From positions 1-23,296 of IMG/VR virus record IMGVR_UViG_3300046694_000385: a DNA stretch of 23,296 nt; one strand, given 5' to 3'. A program made the position numbers and the translations under genes. The notes under the pieces were generated by a model, which worked only from the letters and a program-made list of their open reading frames with translations, was not told the origin of the DNA and searched no databases. The stretch's first letter is position 1, and every line of letters starts with the position of its first letter. Below, piece by piece: positions 1-6,862 of the stretch. This stretch comes from a virus.

Positions 1-165
1 GACTCGGCCAGCGTGAGCGCCTCCGGCTCGGCCAGCGTGCGCGCCTTCGACTCGGCCAGCGTGAGCGCCTTCGACTCGGCCAGCGTGAGCGCCTCCGGCT
101 CGGCCAGCGTGAGCGCCTCCGGCTCGGCCAGCGTGCGCGCCTTCGGCTCGGCCAGCGTGCGCGCC
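1..165 (+). repeat. 24-bp tandem repeat, about seven copies
   Basis: Units begin at 1, 25, 49, 73, 97, 121 and 145, each built on gactcggccagcgtgagcgc with changes at a few positions (ga/gg at the start, gag/gcg in the middle, tcc/ttc at the end). There are no spacers, so this is a coding tandem repeat and not a CRISPR. It probably continues upstream of the window. Confidence 0.9.
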
Positions 166-633
166 GGCACCCACGTCGCCGTGCACCTGCACTCCGCCCA
201 GGCCACCGTCACCGGCGGAGTCCTCATCGACCTCACCCAACTCGACCTGTCCGACCCGGCCGCATGGTGCGCGCACCACGGCGCTGACGTCGTCGACGGT
301 GTGGCCGTGCTGTACAAGGCCGTCGACCAGGGCCTCACCGCCGGACAGAACTACACGCCGACCGTCTACCCGCTCGGGGCGAGCGTCGAATGCGACGACT
401 ACCGGGCTGACGGCGAGTGCGGCGGCGGTCTGCACCTGTGCCCCACGCCGGAGCAGGCCGCCGAGTACCGGCCGCAGGGTGAGAAGTCCCGGTACCTGAA
501 GGTGCGGGCCGCGCTGGTCGACATGTCGCCGATCGTCGACGCGGGTGGTCCGGCGAAGGTGAAGGCCCGGCGGGTGGATGTGCTGGCCGAGGTTGACCAG
601 TTCGGTCGTGAGCTGACCACTTCCGCTTCCTGA
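1..633 (+). CDS. Beta-solenoid octapeptide-repeat protein, DUF7666-like C-terminal part (5' partial)
   Basis: The frame is open from base 1, so the gene starts upstream of the window. The first 55 or so codons are a tandem octapeptide, (D/G)-S-A-S-V-(S/R)-A-(S/F), encoded by 24-bp units. Alternating small and beta-branched residues of this kind suggest a beta-solenoid, and the motif fades into a longer V-x-A-x stretch. The following domain has the order LYKAVDQGL, then GGGLHLCPTPEQA, then SRYLKVRAAL and KVKARRVDVLAEV. That order resembles the phage/actinobacterial DUF7666 family, where a short GLHxCP motif is typical; the family name is recalled, not searched. Function is unknown. The minus strand through the repeat also reads as a helical octad, but the downstream domain and codon use favour the + strand. 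Confidence 0.75.
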   Translation, partial: DSASVSASGSASVRAFDSASVSAFDSASVSASGSASVSASGSASVRAFGSASVRAGTHVAVHLHSAQATVTGGVLIDLTQLDLSDPAAWCAHHGADVVDGVAVLYKAVDQGLTAGQNYTPTVYPLGASVECDDYRADGECGGGLHLCPTPEQAAEYRPQGEKSRYLKVRAALVDMSPIVDAGGPAKVKARRVDVLAEVDQFGRELTTSAS

Positions 634-757
634 TCTGCCGGGCCTGGCGGCTACCTCTCTGGTCGTCGGACCCGGCACCCGGCCCGGTCCGTGGGCGGTG
701 CTAGCGCTCGCGGCCCGGGCCACCCAACCCGAATACGCACGACCGAAGGACATAGAG

Positions 758-1249
758 ATGCAGATCAACGTCACCGTCGAGGACATCGAGTCCGTCGACC
801 TCACGACCGTCGTCGGCGAGCGCAGCCGCTACGACCGCGACCTTGAAGAGCGCGTCAGCGAGGACGTGACGCTGGGCGATGAGGTCGCCAAGCGGATCAC
901 CGCGAAGCTGACCAAGGACGAAGAGTATCCAGGCCTGCGCAAGCGGTTCCTGCAGATCCGCGACGAGGAGATCCGCGCGGCACTCCGGCCGATCGTCGAT
1001 GAGACGATCGCCGGGCCGCTGCAGAAGACCAATAGCTACGGCGAGCCGGTCGGCGAGACCACGACGCTGCGAGCTCTGATCATGGCCGAGACGGAGAAGC
1101 TGCTCCGGACCAAGGCCGACTCGTACGGCCGGGACAGCGAAACGGTTCTCGGCAAGTTCGTCCGCGAGCAGATCGCCCACGCGTTCACCAAGGAGCTGGC
1201 CGCCGTGGTCGCCGACGACCACCGCGCACGCCCGGCGGCCGAGCGATGA
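758..1249 (+). CDS. Conserved phage hypothetical protein, charged helical
   Basis: This is a 163-residue protein of unknown function. I chose ATG 758 because an AAGGA box lies 7 bases upstream; an in-frame start at 698 would add a tail that does not look coding. The protein is rich in Asp, Glu, Arg and Lys, with a predicted beta start (QINVTVEDIE) and then long amphipathic helices. A recognisable middle segment, NSYGEPVGETTTLRALI, has the look of proteins found near recombination genes in Streptomyces phages, although I cannot name the family. It overlaps the next gene by an ATGA junction. A role in the neighbouring recombination or replication module is inference from position only. Confidence 0.8.
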   Translation: MQINVTVEDIESVDLTTVVGERSRYDRDLEERVSEDVTLGDEVAKRITAKLTKDEEYPGLRKRFLQIRDEEIRAALRPIVDETIAGPLQKTNSYGEPVGETTTLRALIMAETEKLLRTKADSYGRDSETVLGKFVREQIAHAFTKELAAVVADDHRARPAAER

Positions 1250-1482
1250 CCGCCGAGCAGATGGCCAAGCTCACCGAGCAGGTCCTCGCCCGCTACCGGG
1301 AAGAGCTCATCGAGGCCGACGACCGGCAGCTCATCCACCTCGCCCAGCGCGCCGAAGCCCGCTACTCCAGCGTGCTCGGCCAGCGGATGCGCGGCCTGGT
1401 CGACGACGAGCGTGACCGCCGGGTGCGCCGCCACGTCGAGCTGTCGCCGCTGACCAACCGCTACCGGGCCTGGGTGAGCTGA
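1246..1482 (+). CDS. Small hypothetical protein
   Basis: A 78-residue protein that starts at the ATGA overlap with the preceding gene, so translation is probably coupled. It is mostly alpha-helical and highly charged, with a C-terminal Arg-rich stretch (DDERDRRVRRHVE). I see no zinc ligands, membrane segment or signal peptide. The family is not recognised. It is likely co-transcribed with the exonuclease gene downstream. Confidence 0.7.
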   Translation: MTAEQMAKLTEQVLARYREELIEADDRQLIHLAQRAEARYSSVLGQRMRGLVDDERDRRVRRHVELSPLTNRYRAWVS

Positions 1483-1634
1483 TGCATTGGAGGTTGTGGC
1501 GCATCCTGCGCGACCAGACCGGCCACGGCGAGCTGGGCAAGCAGCCTCCGAAGCGGCTGAGCAAGAAGACGTCCAAGCAGATCAAGTCCGGCAAGGACGC
1601 GCGCGGTAAGCGGCGCGGCTCAGCCGAGAACTAG
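1482..1634 (+). CDS. Small basic protein
   Basis: A 50-residue ORF whose ATG overlaps the stop of the previous gene by one base (TGATG). The product starts MHWRLWRILRDQ and then becomes very basic (KRLSKKTSKQIKSGKDARGKRRG), which fits nucleic-acid binding, though this is inference from charge alone. The coupled start and G/C-biased third positions support it being real. It stops 27 bases before the exonuclease start. Confidence 0.6.
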   Translation: MHWRLWRILRDQTGHGELGKQPPKRLSKKTSKQIKSGKDARGKRRGSAEN

Positions 1635-1647
1635 CGCCGAGAACTAG
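1623..1647 (+). repeat. Short direct duplication at the end of the basic gene
   Basis: The 12-mer gccgagaactag occurs at 1623-1634 and again at 1636-1647, one base apart. The first copy contains the stop codon of the small basic gene. The second supplies the first two bases of the Shine-Dalgarno box of the next gene. It looks like a slippage duplication. Confidence 0.7.
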
Positions 1648-1651
1648 GAGG
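1646..1651 (+). promoter_or_regulatory. Strong ribosome binding site (AGGAGG)
   Basis: A perfect AGGAGG lies 10 bases before GTG 1662 and fixes the start of the exonuclease gene. It is one of the strongest sites in a window where most genes rely on overlapping stop/start codons. Confidence 0.8.
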
Positions 1652-1661
1652 ACCAACGCGC

Positions 1662-2522
1662 GTGAAGATCACCCGCAGGAACAGCGGCAAAGGCCACTCG
1701 TACATCGACGTCGAAACCGGCCAGCGCATCGACGGCGTCACCACCATCAACGGCAACGGCATGCCGAAACCCGCACTGCTCAACTGGGCCGGCAACGCCA
1801 CCGCCGAATACGCCGTCGACAACTGGGACGAGCTGGCCAAGCTGTCCTACTCGGAGCGCCTCACGAAGATCAAGGGCGGCCGGTACGAGAAGCGCGACGC
1901 CGCCGCGAACAAGGGCACCCAGGTCCACAAGATGGCCGAACGCCTGACCGCCGGCGAGAAGGTCACCGTGCCCGACGCCCTGGTCGGCTACGTCAACGCC
2001 TGCGTGCGCTTCCTCGACGAGTTCGACCTGCAAGCCGAGCACGTCGAGGCCGTCGTCTACTCCGAGACCAACCGGCACGTCGGCACCACCGACCTGATCG
2101 GCCGGGTGCTGCTGCCGGACATGCCGGAGTACGACCACATCCCCCGCGACGACGACGGCTACTCGCTGGGGCTGTTCGACTGGAAGACCAGCAAGTCGGG
2201 CATCTTCGGTGACGTCGCCCTGCAGCTGGTGGCGTACCGGTTCTCGGAGCGGCTGATCCTGCCCGACGGTACGGACGTCGAGATGCCGCAGGTTGACTTC
2301 TGTGCGGGTATCCACCTGACGGCGACCGGCTACAGCTTCGTCCCGCTGACCTGCGACGAGGATGTGTACCGGGACTTCCTGTACGTGAAGGAGACGGCCC
2401 GGATCGTCGACGGGCTGCGGGATCTGGTCGGTGAGCCGATCGTCCCGCCGACCGCCTCGGCGTACGTGCTCGCCAAGGCCGGCGAGGATGCGCCGGCCGA
2501 GCCCGAGACGGCGTCGTTCTGA
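1662..2522 (+). CDS. PD-(D/E)XK exonuclease, RecB/Cas4-like
   Basis: A 286-residue nuclease, probably the 5'-3' exonuclease of a phage recombination pair that resects double-stranded ends. The fold signature is clear and in order: GTQVHKMAE with His89, GTTDLIGRV with Asp144, LFDWKTSK with Asp173-x-Lys175 as the (D/E)xK motif, and ALQLVAYR with Gln188 and Tyr192 as the QxxxY motif. An acidic residue near 129 precedes the Asp144 strand. No Cys cluster of the Cas4 iron-sulfur type is visible (only Cys114, Cys214 and Cys231), so it is closer to phage RecB-type exonucleases. The start is the GTG behind AGGAGG. The stop overlaps the ATG of the ERF gene by one base, which supports a functional pair. 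Confidence 0.88.
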   Translation: MKITRRNSGKGHSYIDVETGQRIDGVTTINGNGMPKPALLNWAGNATAEYAVDNWDELAKLSYSERLTKIKGGRYEKRDAAANKGTQVHKMAERLTAGEKVTVPDALVGYVNACVRFLDEFDLQAEHVEAVVYSETNRHVGTTDLIGRVLLPDMPEYDHIPRDDDGYSLGLFDWKTSKSGIFGDVALQLVAYRFSERLILPDGTDVEMPQVDFCAGIHLTATGYSFVPLTCDEDVYRDFLYVKETARIVDGLRDLVGEPIVPPTASAYVLAKAGEDAPAEPETASF

Positions 2523-3295
2523 TGGCCGACCCGAAGAGCCTCGACGAGGCGTTGCTGATGCTGCAGGCCGATCCGCCGGTGCTCACCAAGAGCAAAGACG
2601 GGCAGGTGGGCAACCAGCGGACCAAGTACGCCGACCTGGTGCAGGTGAACAAGCAGGTCCTGGCCCGGCTCAACGAGCTGGGTCTGGTCTGGAAGTGCGC
2701 GCCCGACCTGATCCCGGACGGGGCGCATCCGCTGCGGTTCGTGCTGCGCTACGAGCTCATGCATGTGGCGACCGGTGAGTTCGAGCGCGGTGCGTTTCCG
2801 CTGCTCGGGTCGACGCCGCAGCAGCATGGGTCGGCGATGACCTACGCCCGCCGGTACGCGCTGCTGGCCGTGACCGGTATCGCGGCCGAGGATGAGGACG
2901 ACGACGGGGATATGGCGTCCGGCCGACAGACTGCCCAGCGGGCTACCCAGCAGCGCGCTGCCGCCCGTGCTGGTGGACGGGAGCAGGGTGCCGGCCAGAC
3001 CGCGCAGCGTGCCGCTCAGCGTCCGCGCGGTGGCCGCCCGGCGCTGCCCGGTGAGGATCCGGACGGTCCGGTTGGAGCCGACCAGCACCGGCATATGCGT
3101 GCGTTGTGGGCCGACCTCGGGTTCGCTGGTGACGAGAACCGGTACAACCGGCTCGCCATCACCGCGAAGATCCTCGGCCTGCCAGAACTTGACAGCAGCG
3201 CGAGCCTCACCCGGGCGCAGGCCGACACGGTGATCGCCGCGCTCGTCGAGCGCAAGGAGCAGACCGCGCCAGTGCCGGACGGCGGTGACCGGTGA
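2522..3295 (+). CDS. erf: ERF-family single-strand DNA annealing protein
   Basis: A 257-residue protein of the ERF recombinase superfamily, which anneals complementary single strands made by the partner exonuclease. The ERF core spans about residues 3-130: YADLVQVNKQV near 36, a GL beta turn near 54, HVATGEFERGAFPL, and then the diagnostic Q-Q-H-G-S-A-M-T-Y-A-R-R-Y-A-L block at 100-114, followed by an acidic EDEDDDGD. Residues 131-185 are an Ala/Gln/Arg-rich flexible linker. Residues 187-250 form a small helical domain (DQHRHMRALWADLGF to LTRAQADTVIAAL) of the sort seen at the C-terminus of other phage recombination proteins. It is translated directly after the exonuclease with a TGATG junction. 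Confidence 0.88.
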   Translation: MADPKSLDEALLMLQADPPVLTKSKDGQVGNQRTKYADLVQVNKQVLARLNELGLVWKCAPDLIPDGAHPLRFVLRYELMHVATGEFERGAFPLLGSTPQQHGSAMTYARRYALLAVTGIAAEDEDDDGDMASGRQTAQRATQQRAAARAGGREQGAGQTAQRAAQRPRGGRPALPGEDPDGPVGADQHRHMRALWADLGFAGDENRYNRLAITAKILGLPELDSSASLTRAQADTVIAALVERKEQTAPVPDGGDR

Positions 3296-3447
3296 TGCGC
3301 GCGCTGGCCCGGTGCGCGGTGGTCGTAGCGGCCGTCATCGCCATCTTCGCCGTCCCCGCGATCGTGTCGCGGCTGGACCCGGCCCCGGCACCGTGCGGGA
3401 CTCCGGTCCCGTCGCCATACGGCTATCCGCCGCAGGTGCGGCGGTGA
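3295..3447 (+). CDS. Small single-pass membrane protein
   Basis: A 50-residue ORF starting on the TGATG overlap with the ERF stop. Residues 1-24 are a short basic start (MRALAR) plus a hydrophobic helix (CAVVVAAVIAIFAVPAIV). A Pro-rich tail with one Cys follows. It could be a membrane-anchored peptide or a secreted/lipoprotein-like leader, but I see no clear lipobox. Function is unknown. It ends in a GTGA overlap with the next gene. Confidence 0.6.
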   Translation: MRALARCAVVVAAVIAIFAVPAIVSRLDPAPAPCGTPVPSPYGYPPQVRR

Positions 3448-3629
3448 GCCGCCAGGATCCCGGCGCGGCGACCGGGCAGCTGCCGTACGAGCCGGGCCGT
3501 TGCGGGTGCGGCGACCTGGAGACGTTGCACGTGCTCAACGACAAGGGCGAGCGGAAGGCGTGTTCGTCGTCGACGTGCGGCTGCCGCCGGTACGCCGCGC
3601 AGGCGCTCGCCGAGGCGGTGAGCCGCTGA
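3444..3629 (+). CDS. Small zinc-ribbon-like protein
   Basis: A 61-residue protein starting at GTG 3444 in a GTGA overlap. Potential zinc ligands lie in the order C-G-C-G, H, C-S-S-S-T-C-G-C within residues 19-50 (GRCGCGDLETLHVLNDKGER then ACSSSTCGCRRY). This Cx1C...H...C...CxC spacing is common in tiny actinobacteriophage proteins of unknown role. A nucleic-acid or protein interaction role is only inferred. Confidence 0.7.
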   Translation: MSRQDPGAATGQLPYEPGRCGCGDLETLHVLNDKGERKACSSSTCGCRRYAAQALAEAVSR

Positions 3630-3904
3630 TGGCCGGGAGGTGGCGCCGTAAGCCCGTTCCGGTCGTGCTGCCGGTGCCGGACGAGGTGCCCGCGATGCGC
3701 GCGTCCGCGCTGTTCGACATGCACGACCGGCGGACCCGGGCGTTGACGCTGATCGAGGCGGGTTTGACCGCCGAGCTGTCGCGTACGGCGATGCGGGATC
3801 TGCTGCTGGACGTGCGCAGCGCGCTGCTGCCGCCGGAGCCGCTCAAGGTGGAGCCGTTGCCGTTGCGCCCGGCGGTGCCGGTCATCCCAGGGCGGTCGTC
3901 GTGA
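3629..3904 (+). CDS. Hypothetical protein, basic N-terminus
   Basis: A 91-residue protein. The ATG at 3629 overlaps the previous stop by one base, and an upstream in-frame start at 3500 only reads through the zinc-ribbon gene. The N-terminus is basic (MAGRWRRKPVPVV). The middle is helical (DMHDRRTRALTLIEAGLTAELSRTAMRDLLLDVRSAL) and the tail is Pro-rich. No family is recognised. Confidence 0.65.
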   Translation: MAGRWRRKPVPVVLPVPDEVPAMRASALFDMHDRRTRALTLIEAGLTAELSRTAMRDLLLDVRSALLPPEPLKVEPLPLRPAVPVIPGRSS

Positions 3905-4659
3905 ACGCGGCCGAGCGGGCGGCGGCGCTGACCGTCCGGTGCGGACTGCCCGGCTGCGATCAGCCGCCGGGTGAGCCGTGCGTCAGCACAGCCGACAGCA
4001 AGTTCCAGCGCGATAACCCGCACTACAACCGGTGGGCGCGCGGGCTGCAGGCGACCTCGCAGCAGCTGGCCGAGCTGGCCAGCGCGCGGCAGGAACTCGA
4101 TCAGGCGCGCGGCCGTGCGCATACCTCGGTCGTCACCCTCTCCCAAGAGGTCGTGAGGCTGCAGGGCCAACTCGCCGCCGCGCGGGCGGAGATCGCCCAA
4201 CTGCGCGTCGAGTACGGCCTCGACCGCGAAAAGAGCCGGCGTTCCGGCTGTCCGAATCCGATCACCGACGAAGGAGCACCGACCATGACCACGACCAACC
4301 CGGGCGGCGAGGGCGGCAGCGTGCCGAAGAACATAGCCCGCGCGGCCGACAACTTCGAGGAGATCCAGGCTGTCCCGGCGGGCAAGCGCCTCGCGCTGGA
4401 CTGGACGCCGTGGATGGGTGACTGGTTCGTCTCGTCGAGTCCGCGCAACGGCAACAGCAACGCCGAGGGTCAGTGGGACCAGTGGGTCGACCTCGCCATC
4501 GGCATCCTCAAGGATCAGCTGACGGCGCTCGTGCGGCCCGAGGCGCACGCTGCGGCCCAGGCGCTGGCAACGTTCGGCTTCTACTCCGAGGCGAACCGTT
4601 GCCTCACCGACGGTGAGCTGAACCAGCGGTTCGGCCACGCGGACGACACCGATGGCTGA
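3901..4659 (+). CDS. Zinc-finger/coiled-coil protein, possibly two genes fused in frame
   Basis: One open frame of 252 residues from GTG 3901 (GTGA overlap). Residues 1-30 carry a small zinc finger, C14-x4-C19-x7-C27 (GLPGCDQPPGEPC), typical of actinophage proteins that bind short Cys motifs. Residues 45-107 are a predicted coiled coil (QQLAELASARQELDQARGRA, then LSQEVVRLQGQLAAARAEIA). From residue 129 the character changes to a Trp-rich globular domain (LDWTPWMGDWF, GQWDQWVDLAIGIL). A good internal AAGGAG at 4271-4276 sits 8 bases before ATG 4285, so the second half may also or only be made separately as a 124-residue protein. Confidence 0.65.
   Translation: MNAAERAAALTVRCGLPGCDQPPGEPCVSTADSKFQRDNPHYNRWARGLQATSQQLAELASARQELDQARGRAHTSVVTLSQEVVRLQGQLAAARAEIAQLRVEYGLDREKSRRSGCPNPITDEGAPTMTTTNPGGEGGSVPKNIARAADNFEEIQAVPAGKRLALDWTPWMGDWFVSSSPRNGNSNAEGQWDQWVDLAIGILKDQLTALVRPEAHAAAQALATFGFYSEANRCLTDGELNQRFGHADDTDG
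4271..4287 (+). promoter_or_regulatory. Internal ribosome binding site and start codon
   Basis: AAGGAG at 4271-4276 with ATG at 4285 lies in frame inside the 3901-4659 frame. The residues just before it (SGCPNPITDEGAPT) look like a protein tail, and those after it (MTTTNPGGEGGS) look like a fresh N-terminus. Confidence 0.55.
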
Positions 4660-4918
4660 CACCGACCTCTACCCGACCCCGGCCCGGCTGGCGCTGCTAC
4701 GCGACGTCGAGTCCGGCAGGGTCTACGACAACGCCGACGCCGTCCCGATGCTGGACCTCGGCGACGAGCCACACGCCCGCGTCGCCGACGCGATCTGGGC
4801 GATGGGCCGCGCCGGCTGGGTCGAGCTGGACCCGCCGGCGGGTTTCAGCCGTGTGAAGCGGTGGCCGTGGCGGCTGACCGACGTAGGCCGCACGGTCCTC
4901 GAGGCTGGTGCGCCGTGA
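4652..4918 (+). CDS. Winged-helix-like small protein
   Basis: An 88-residue protein that overlaps the previous gene by 8 bases. The layout is helix (ARLALLRDVESG), helix, recognition-like helix (HARVADAIWAMGRAGWVEL), beta wing (KRWPWRLTDVGRTVLEAG). The closing W-x-L-T-x-x-G-R-x-x-L motif is very common in small actinobacterial winged-helix proteins. It may bind DNA. No further specificity can be seen. Confidence 0.7.
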   Translation: MADTDLYPTPARLALLRDVESGRVYDNADAVPMLDLGDEPHARVADAIWAMGRAGWVELDPPAGFSRVKRWPWRLTDVGRTVLEAGAP

Positions 4919-5169
4919 GCGACCTCATCGACCGCGAGGCCCGGCAGGTCCGCGACGGCGGCAGCGTCCACAAGCTCCACACCGCCCGCACCGGGCCTGA
5001 CGGCCGGGAGTACTGGACGCGCTGCGGCCGGACCCTGCACGCGGCGCAGGGGGCGGTCCTCACCACCACCGAGGCGGGCTGCCAGGGCTGCGCGCGGGGC
5101 CGGGCCACGACGACCGCCGACCGGCTGCTCGATGAACTGCCGACGGCGGAGATGGCAGGTGTGCGATGA
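4915..5169 (+). CDS. Small Cys-motif protein
   Basis: An 84-residue protein from GTG 4915 in a GTGA overlap. It carries H-K-L-H-T-A-R near residue 20, RCGRTLH near 42-48 and a CQGC pair near residue 61. This is the H/C...CxxC layout of a degenerate zinc finger that recurs in short actinobacterial proteins. Function is unknown. The upstream in-frame start at 4861 would duplicate coding of the winged-helix gene and was not used. Confidence 0.65.
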   Translation: MSDLIDREARQVRDGGSVHKLHTARTGPDGREYWTRCGRTLHAAQGAVLTTTEAGCQGCARGRATTTADRLLDELPTAEMAGVR

Positions 5170-5375
5170 GCGACCGTCTGCGCTGGTGGATCGCCCGCCA
5201 GCTCGACCGGCTCCCCGGGCAGTGCCGCACCGACCTGCACGTGTGGGCTGTGCGCGGCACCCCGCGCACCATGCCCTGGTCGCCGCTGTCGATCGGCTGC
5301 AGGCTCGATGTGGCCGAGCGTGGCACGTGCAGCTGCGGGAAGCTGCGGCGCGCGCCGGAGGTGTCCCATGGCTGA
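5166..5375 (+). CDS. Small hypothetical protein with a C-terminal CxC
   Basis: A 69-residue protein that starts at an ATGA overlap. It is basic and Trp-rich at the N-terminus (MSDRLRWWIARQLDRL), has single Cys residues at about 20 and 45, and ends with GTCSCGKLRR. The Cys residues could bind metal. The family is not recognised. Confidence 0.6.
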   Translation: MSDRLRWWIARQLDRLPGQCRTDLHVWAVRGTPRTMPWSPLSIGCRLDVAERGTCSCGKLRRAPEVSHG

Positions 5376-5592
5376 CACCGCCGAGATCATCGCGATCATG
5401 CGTCATGCCGCTGCACGCCTCGAAGAAGAGGACGCGCAAGAGATCGTGCCGGTCGGCGCAGGCTCCTACAGCTGGGGCACCGAGGCCCGGGCCAGAGCGC
5501 TATCCGCCGACCTGGCCATGACCTACGCAGCGGTCGTGCTGCGGATGGTGGCCGCCGTGATGGACGAGACGCCGGAGGTGCCCGGTGCCTGA
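5368..5592 (+). CDS. Small hypothetical helical protein
   Basis: A 74-residue protein from ATG 5368, overlapping the previous gene by 8 bases. It is a two-helix type protein (AEIIAIMRHAAARLEEEDAQ and ALSADLAMTYAAVVLRMVAA) with no Cys and no strong membrane segment. I do not recognise it. It belongs to the same overlapping run and is likely translated by coupling. Confidence 0.6.
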   Translation: MADTAEIIAIMRHAAARLEEEDAQEIVPVGAGSYSWGTEARARALSADLAMTYAAVVLRMVAAVMDETPEVPGA

Positions 5593-5842
5593 GATCCCGT
5601 TCCCCGCCAAGGCTTGCTGCGGCTTCCACAACGTGCACTGCGAGCCGCCGGGAGACCTGTGCTGCCGGGCGTGCACCGAGGCTGGACATCCGCAGCATCC
5701 GCCGGGCGTGTCGTGCGTGCTCGCCGACCGCTGCCCGCGGTGCCGCGAGCTGCTCTACAGCCCGGCCGAAACCGACGCCCACAACCGGCTGCACCACGGT
5801 GTGGGGCCGGTCGCCACCACCAGCTGGGGCGCAGAGCCGTGA
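5585..5842 (+). CDS. Cys-rich (multi-zinc) small protein
   Basis: An 85-residue protein from GTG 5585. It is densely packed with potential metal ligands: CC near 11-12, H15, H18, C19, C26-C27, C30, H35, H38, C44, a CPRC pair at about 50-53, and H66/H70/H71. The ACCGFHNVHCEP and DRCPRCRELL segments look like two zinc fingers, the second close to a C2H2-like CxxC-x(n)-HxxxH. The zinc-finger call is from spacing only, and function is unknown. Confidence 0.65.
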   Translation: MPEIPFPAKACCGFHNVHCEPPGDLCCRACTEAGHPQHPPGVSCVLADRCPRCRELLYSPAETDAHNRLHHGVGPVATTSWGAEP

Positions 5843-6231
5843 CCTCCATGCGCAAGCTCAACCGCTGCCTCGGCCGCTGGGAGCGCTACGCCGTCCGCAC
5901 CAGCTTGCGGCTCACCCGGCCCACCTGGATGCGGGCGCCGGCCATGCCGCGCGGCCACGATCGCGCCTGGCACCGCCGCGAGCACGAGCGGGAACGCCGC
6001 CAGTGCTTCCGCTTCTACGACGTCGACGCGCTCGACGACGACGAACCGCAGTGCAACGTCGACAGCGCGCCCGGCGAGGTCTGCTACTGCACCCACCGCG
6101 AGGGCTGCCCGTTCGCTGATGGGGACGACGGGCCGGACGACGACGCGGGCCACGGCGACGACTGGCCGTCCGACGTGGTCACCGAGCACGTGGTCACCGA
6201 GCACGCCTTCGCCGAGCGGGGGCTGCTGTGA
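5839..6231 (+). CDS. Hypothetical protein, basic start and acidic tail
   Basis: A 130-residue protein from GTG 5839 (GTGA overlap); ATG 5848 is an alternative start. The first 55 residues are Arg-rich (RREHERERRQCFRFYDVD). The middle has C-x-C and C motifs (GEVCYCTHREGCPF). The tail is strongly Asp-rich (DGDDGPDDDAGHGDDWP) and ends with a perfect duplication of the five residues VVTEH, encoded by a 15-bp tandem repeat at about 6174-6203. Such acidic tails can mimic DNA, but that is speculation. Confidence 0.55.
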   Translation: MTSMRKLNRCLGRWERYAVRTSLRLTRPTWMRAPAMPRGHDRAWHRREHERERRQCFRFYDVDALDDDEPQCNVDSAPGEVCYCTHREGCPFADGDDGPDDDAGHGDDWPSDVVTEHVVTEHAFAERGLL

Positions 6232-6650
6232 TCGAGCCGACCGTCGAGATGCGCCGGGCCGCCTACGACGCCATGCCACCCGAGGTGCGCATCGCGCCAG
6301 CCGCGCTTGACGAGGTGCTGGCCGCCGTGCTCGCCCTCGCCGAGCGGGACCAGGCCGCCGAACTTACCGAGCTGCGCGCCCTGTTCCAGCTCCAGTGGAC
6401 CCGCTCGCGCGAGGCCGACGCGAGGTGGCGCGCCGAGGACCCCGAAGCGCGGGCGAACGTATGGCCCGACCTCGGCGTGTTGCTGAAATGGCTGATGGAC
6501 GACGCCGACCAGGCGCGCGCCGAGCTGGCCATCGCCACGCGCGACAACCGGCGCCAGGGCCAGCCGAAGGGCTGGCTGATCGAGCACGTCGACCATCACG
6601 GCGTCGCGGCCGTCGAGGGCTGCACGTTCTGCGGCGGGCCGACGCCATGA
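6228..6650 (+). CDS. Helical protein with a C-terminal CxxC
   Basis: A 140-residue protein from GTG 6228 with a GTGA overlap. It has long amphipathic helices (ALDEVLAAVLALAERDQAAEL, LRALFQLQWTRSREADARW) and ends GCTFCGGP. Helix-rich proteins with one terminal CxxC are frequent in actinophage early regions. Function is unknown. The chain of GTGA/ATGA overlaps continues on both sides. Confidence 0.65.
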   Translation: MIEPTVEMRRAAYDAMPPEVRIAPAALDEVLAAVLALAERDQAAELTELRALFQLQWTRSREADARWRAEDPEARANVWPDLGVLLKWLMDDADQARAELAIATRDNRRQGQPKGWLIEHVDHHGVAAVEGCTFCGGPTP

Positions 6651-6862
6651 CCCAGCCCGCCCGCCAGCACCGGCCCACGAAGAGCACCATCCGGCCGCAC
6701 CTGTTCGTGCTCGACCCGGACGTGCCAGCCGACGTCAACGGGGTCGGGGCGTGCAGCGTCTGCCACTGCATGGGCAAGGCGGGCGATCCACGCCACACCC
6801 TGCCGCCGGCGGGCCCGGAGCAGGCGGAGCACCTGCGTCGCTACGAAGGAGGCGAGCGGTGA
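6647..6862 (+). CDS. Small zinc-finger-like protein
   Basis: A 71-residue protein from ATG 6647 (ATGA overlap). Residues 36-50 (ACSVCHCMGKAGDPRH) give C-x2-C-x-C...H, a plausible single zinc site, and a second HL pair lies near the end (EQAEHLRRYEGG). The upstream in-frame start at 6395 runs through the previous gene and was rejected. Function is unknown. Confidence 0.65.
   Translation: MTQPARQHRPTKSTIRPHLFVLDPDVPADVNGVGACSVCHCMGKAGDPRHTLPPAGPEQAEHLRRYEGGER

Noticed and set aside
1-165. Regular repeats as a CRISPR array
   Set aside because: The units are head-to-tail without spacers and encode a periodic peptide in frame with a real gene.
1-200. Minus-strand frame through the repeat reading ALTLAESK
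   Set aside because: It looks like a coiled-coil octad, but the + frame continues into a recognisable domain with normal codon use; the minus frame has no support beyond the repeat.
6174-6203. 15-bp tandem duplication (VVTEH twice) as a mobile-element footprint
   Set aside because: It is in frame, short and without flanking inverted repeats; simple slippage explains it.
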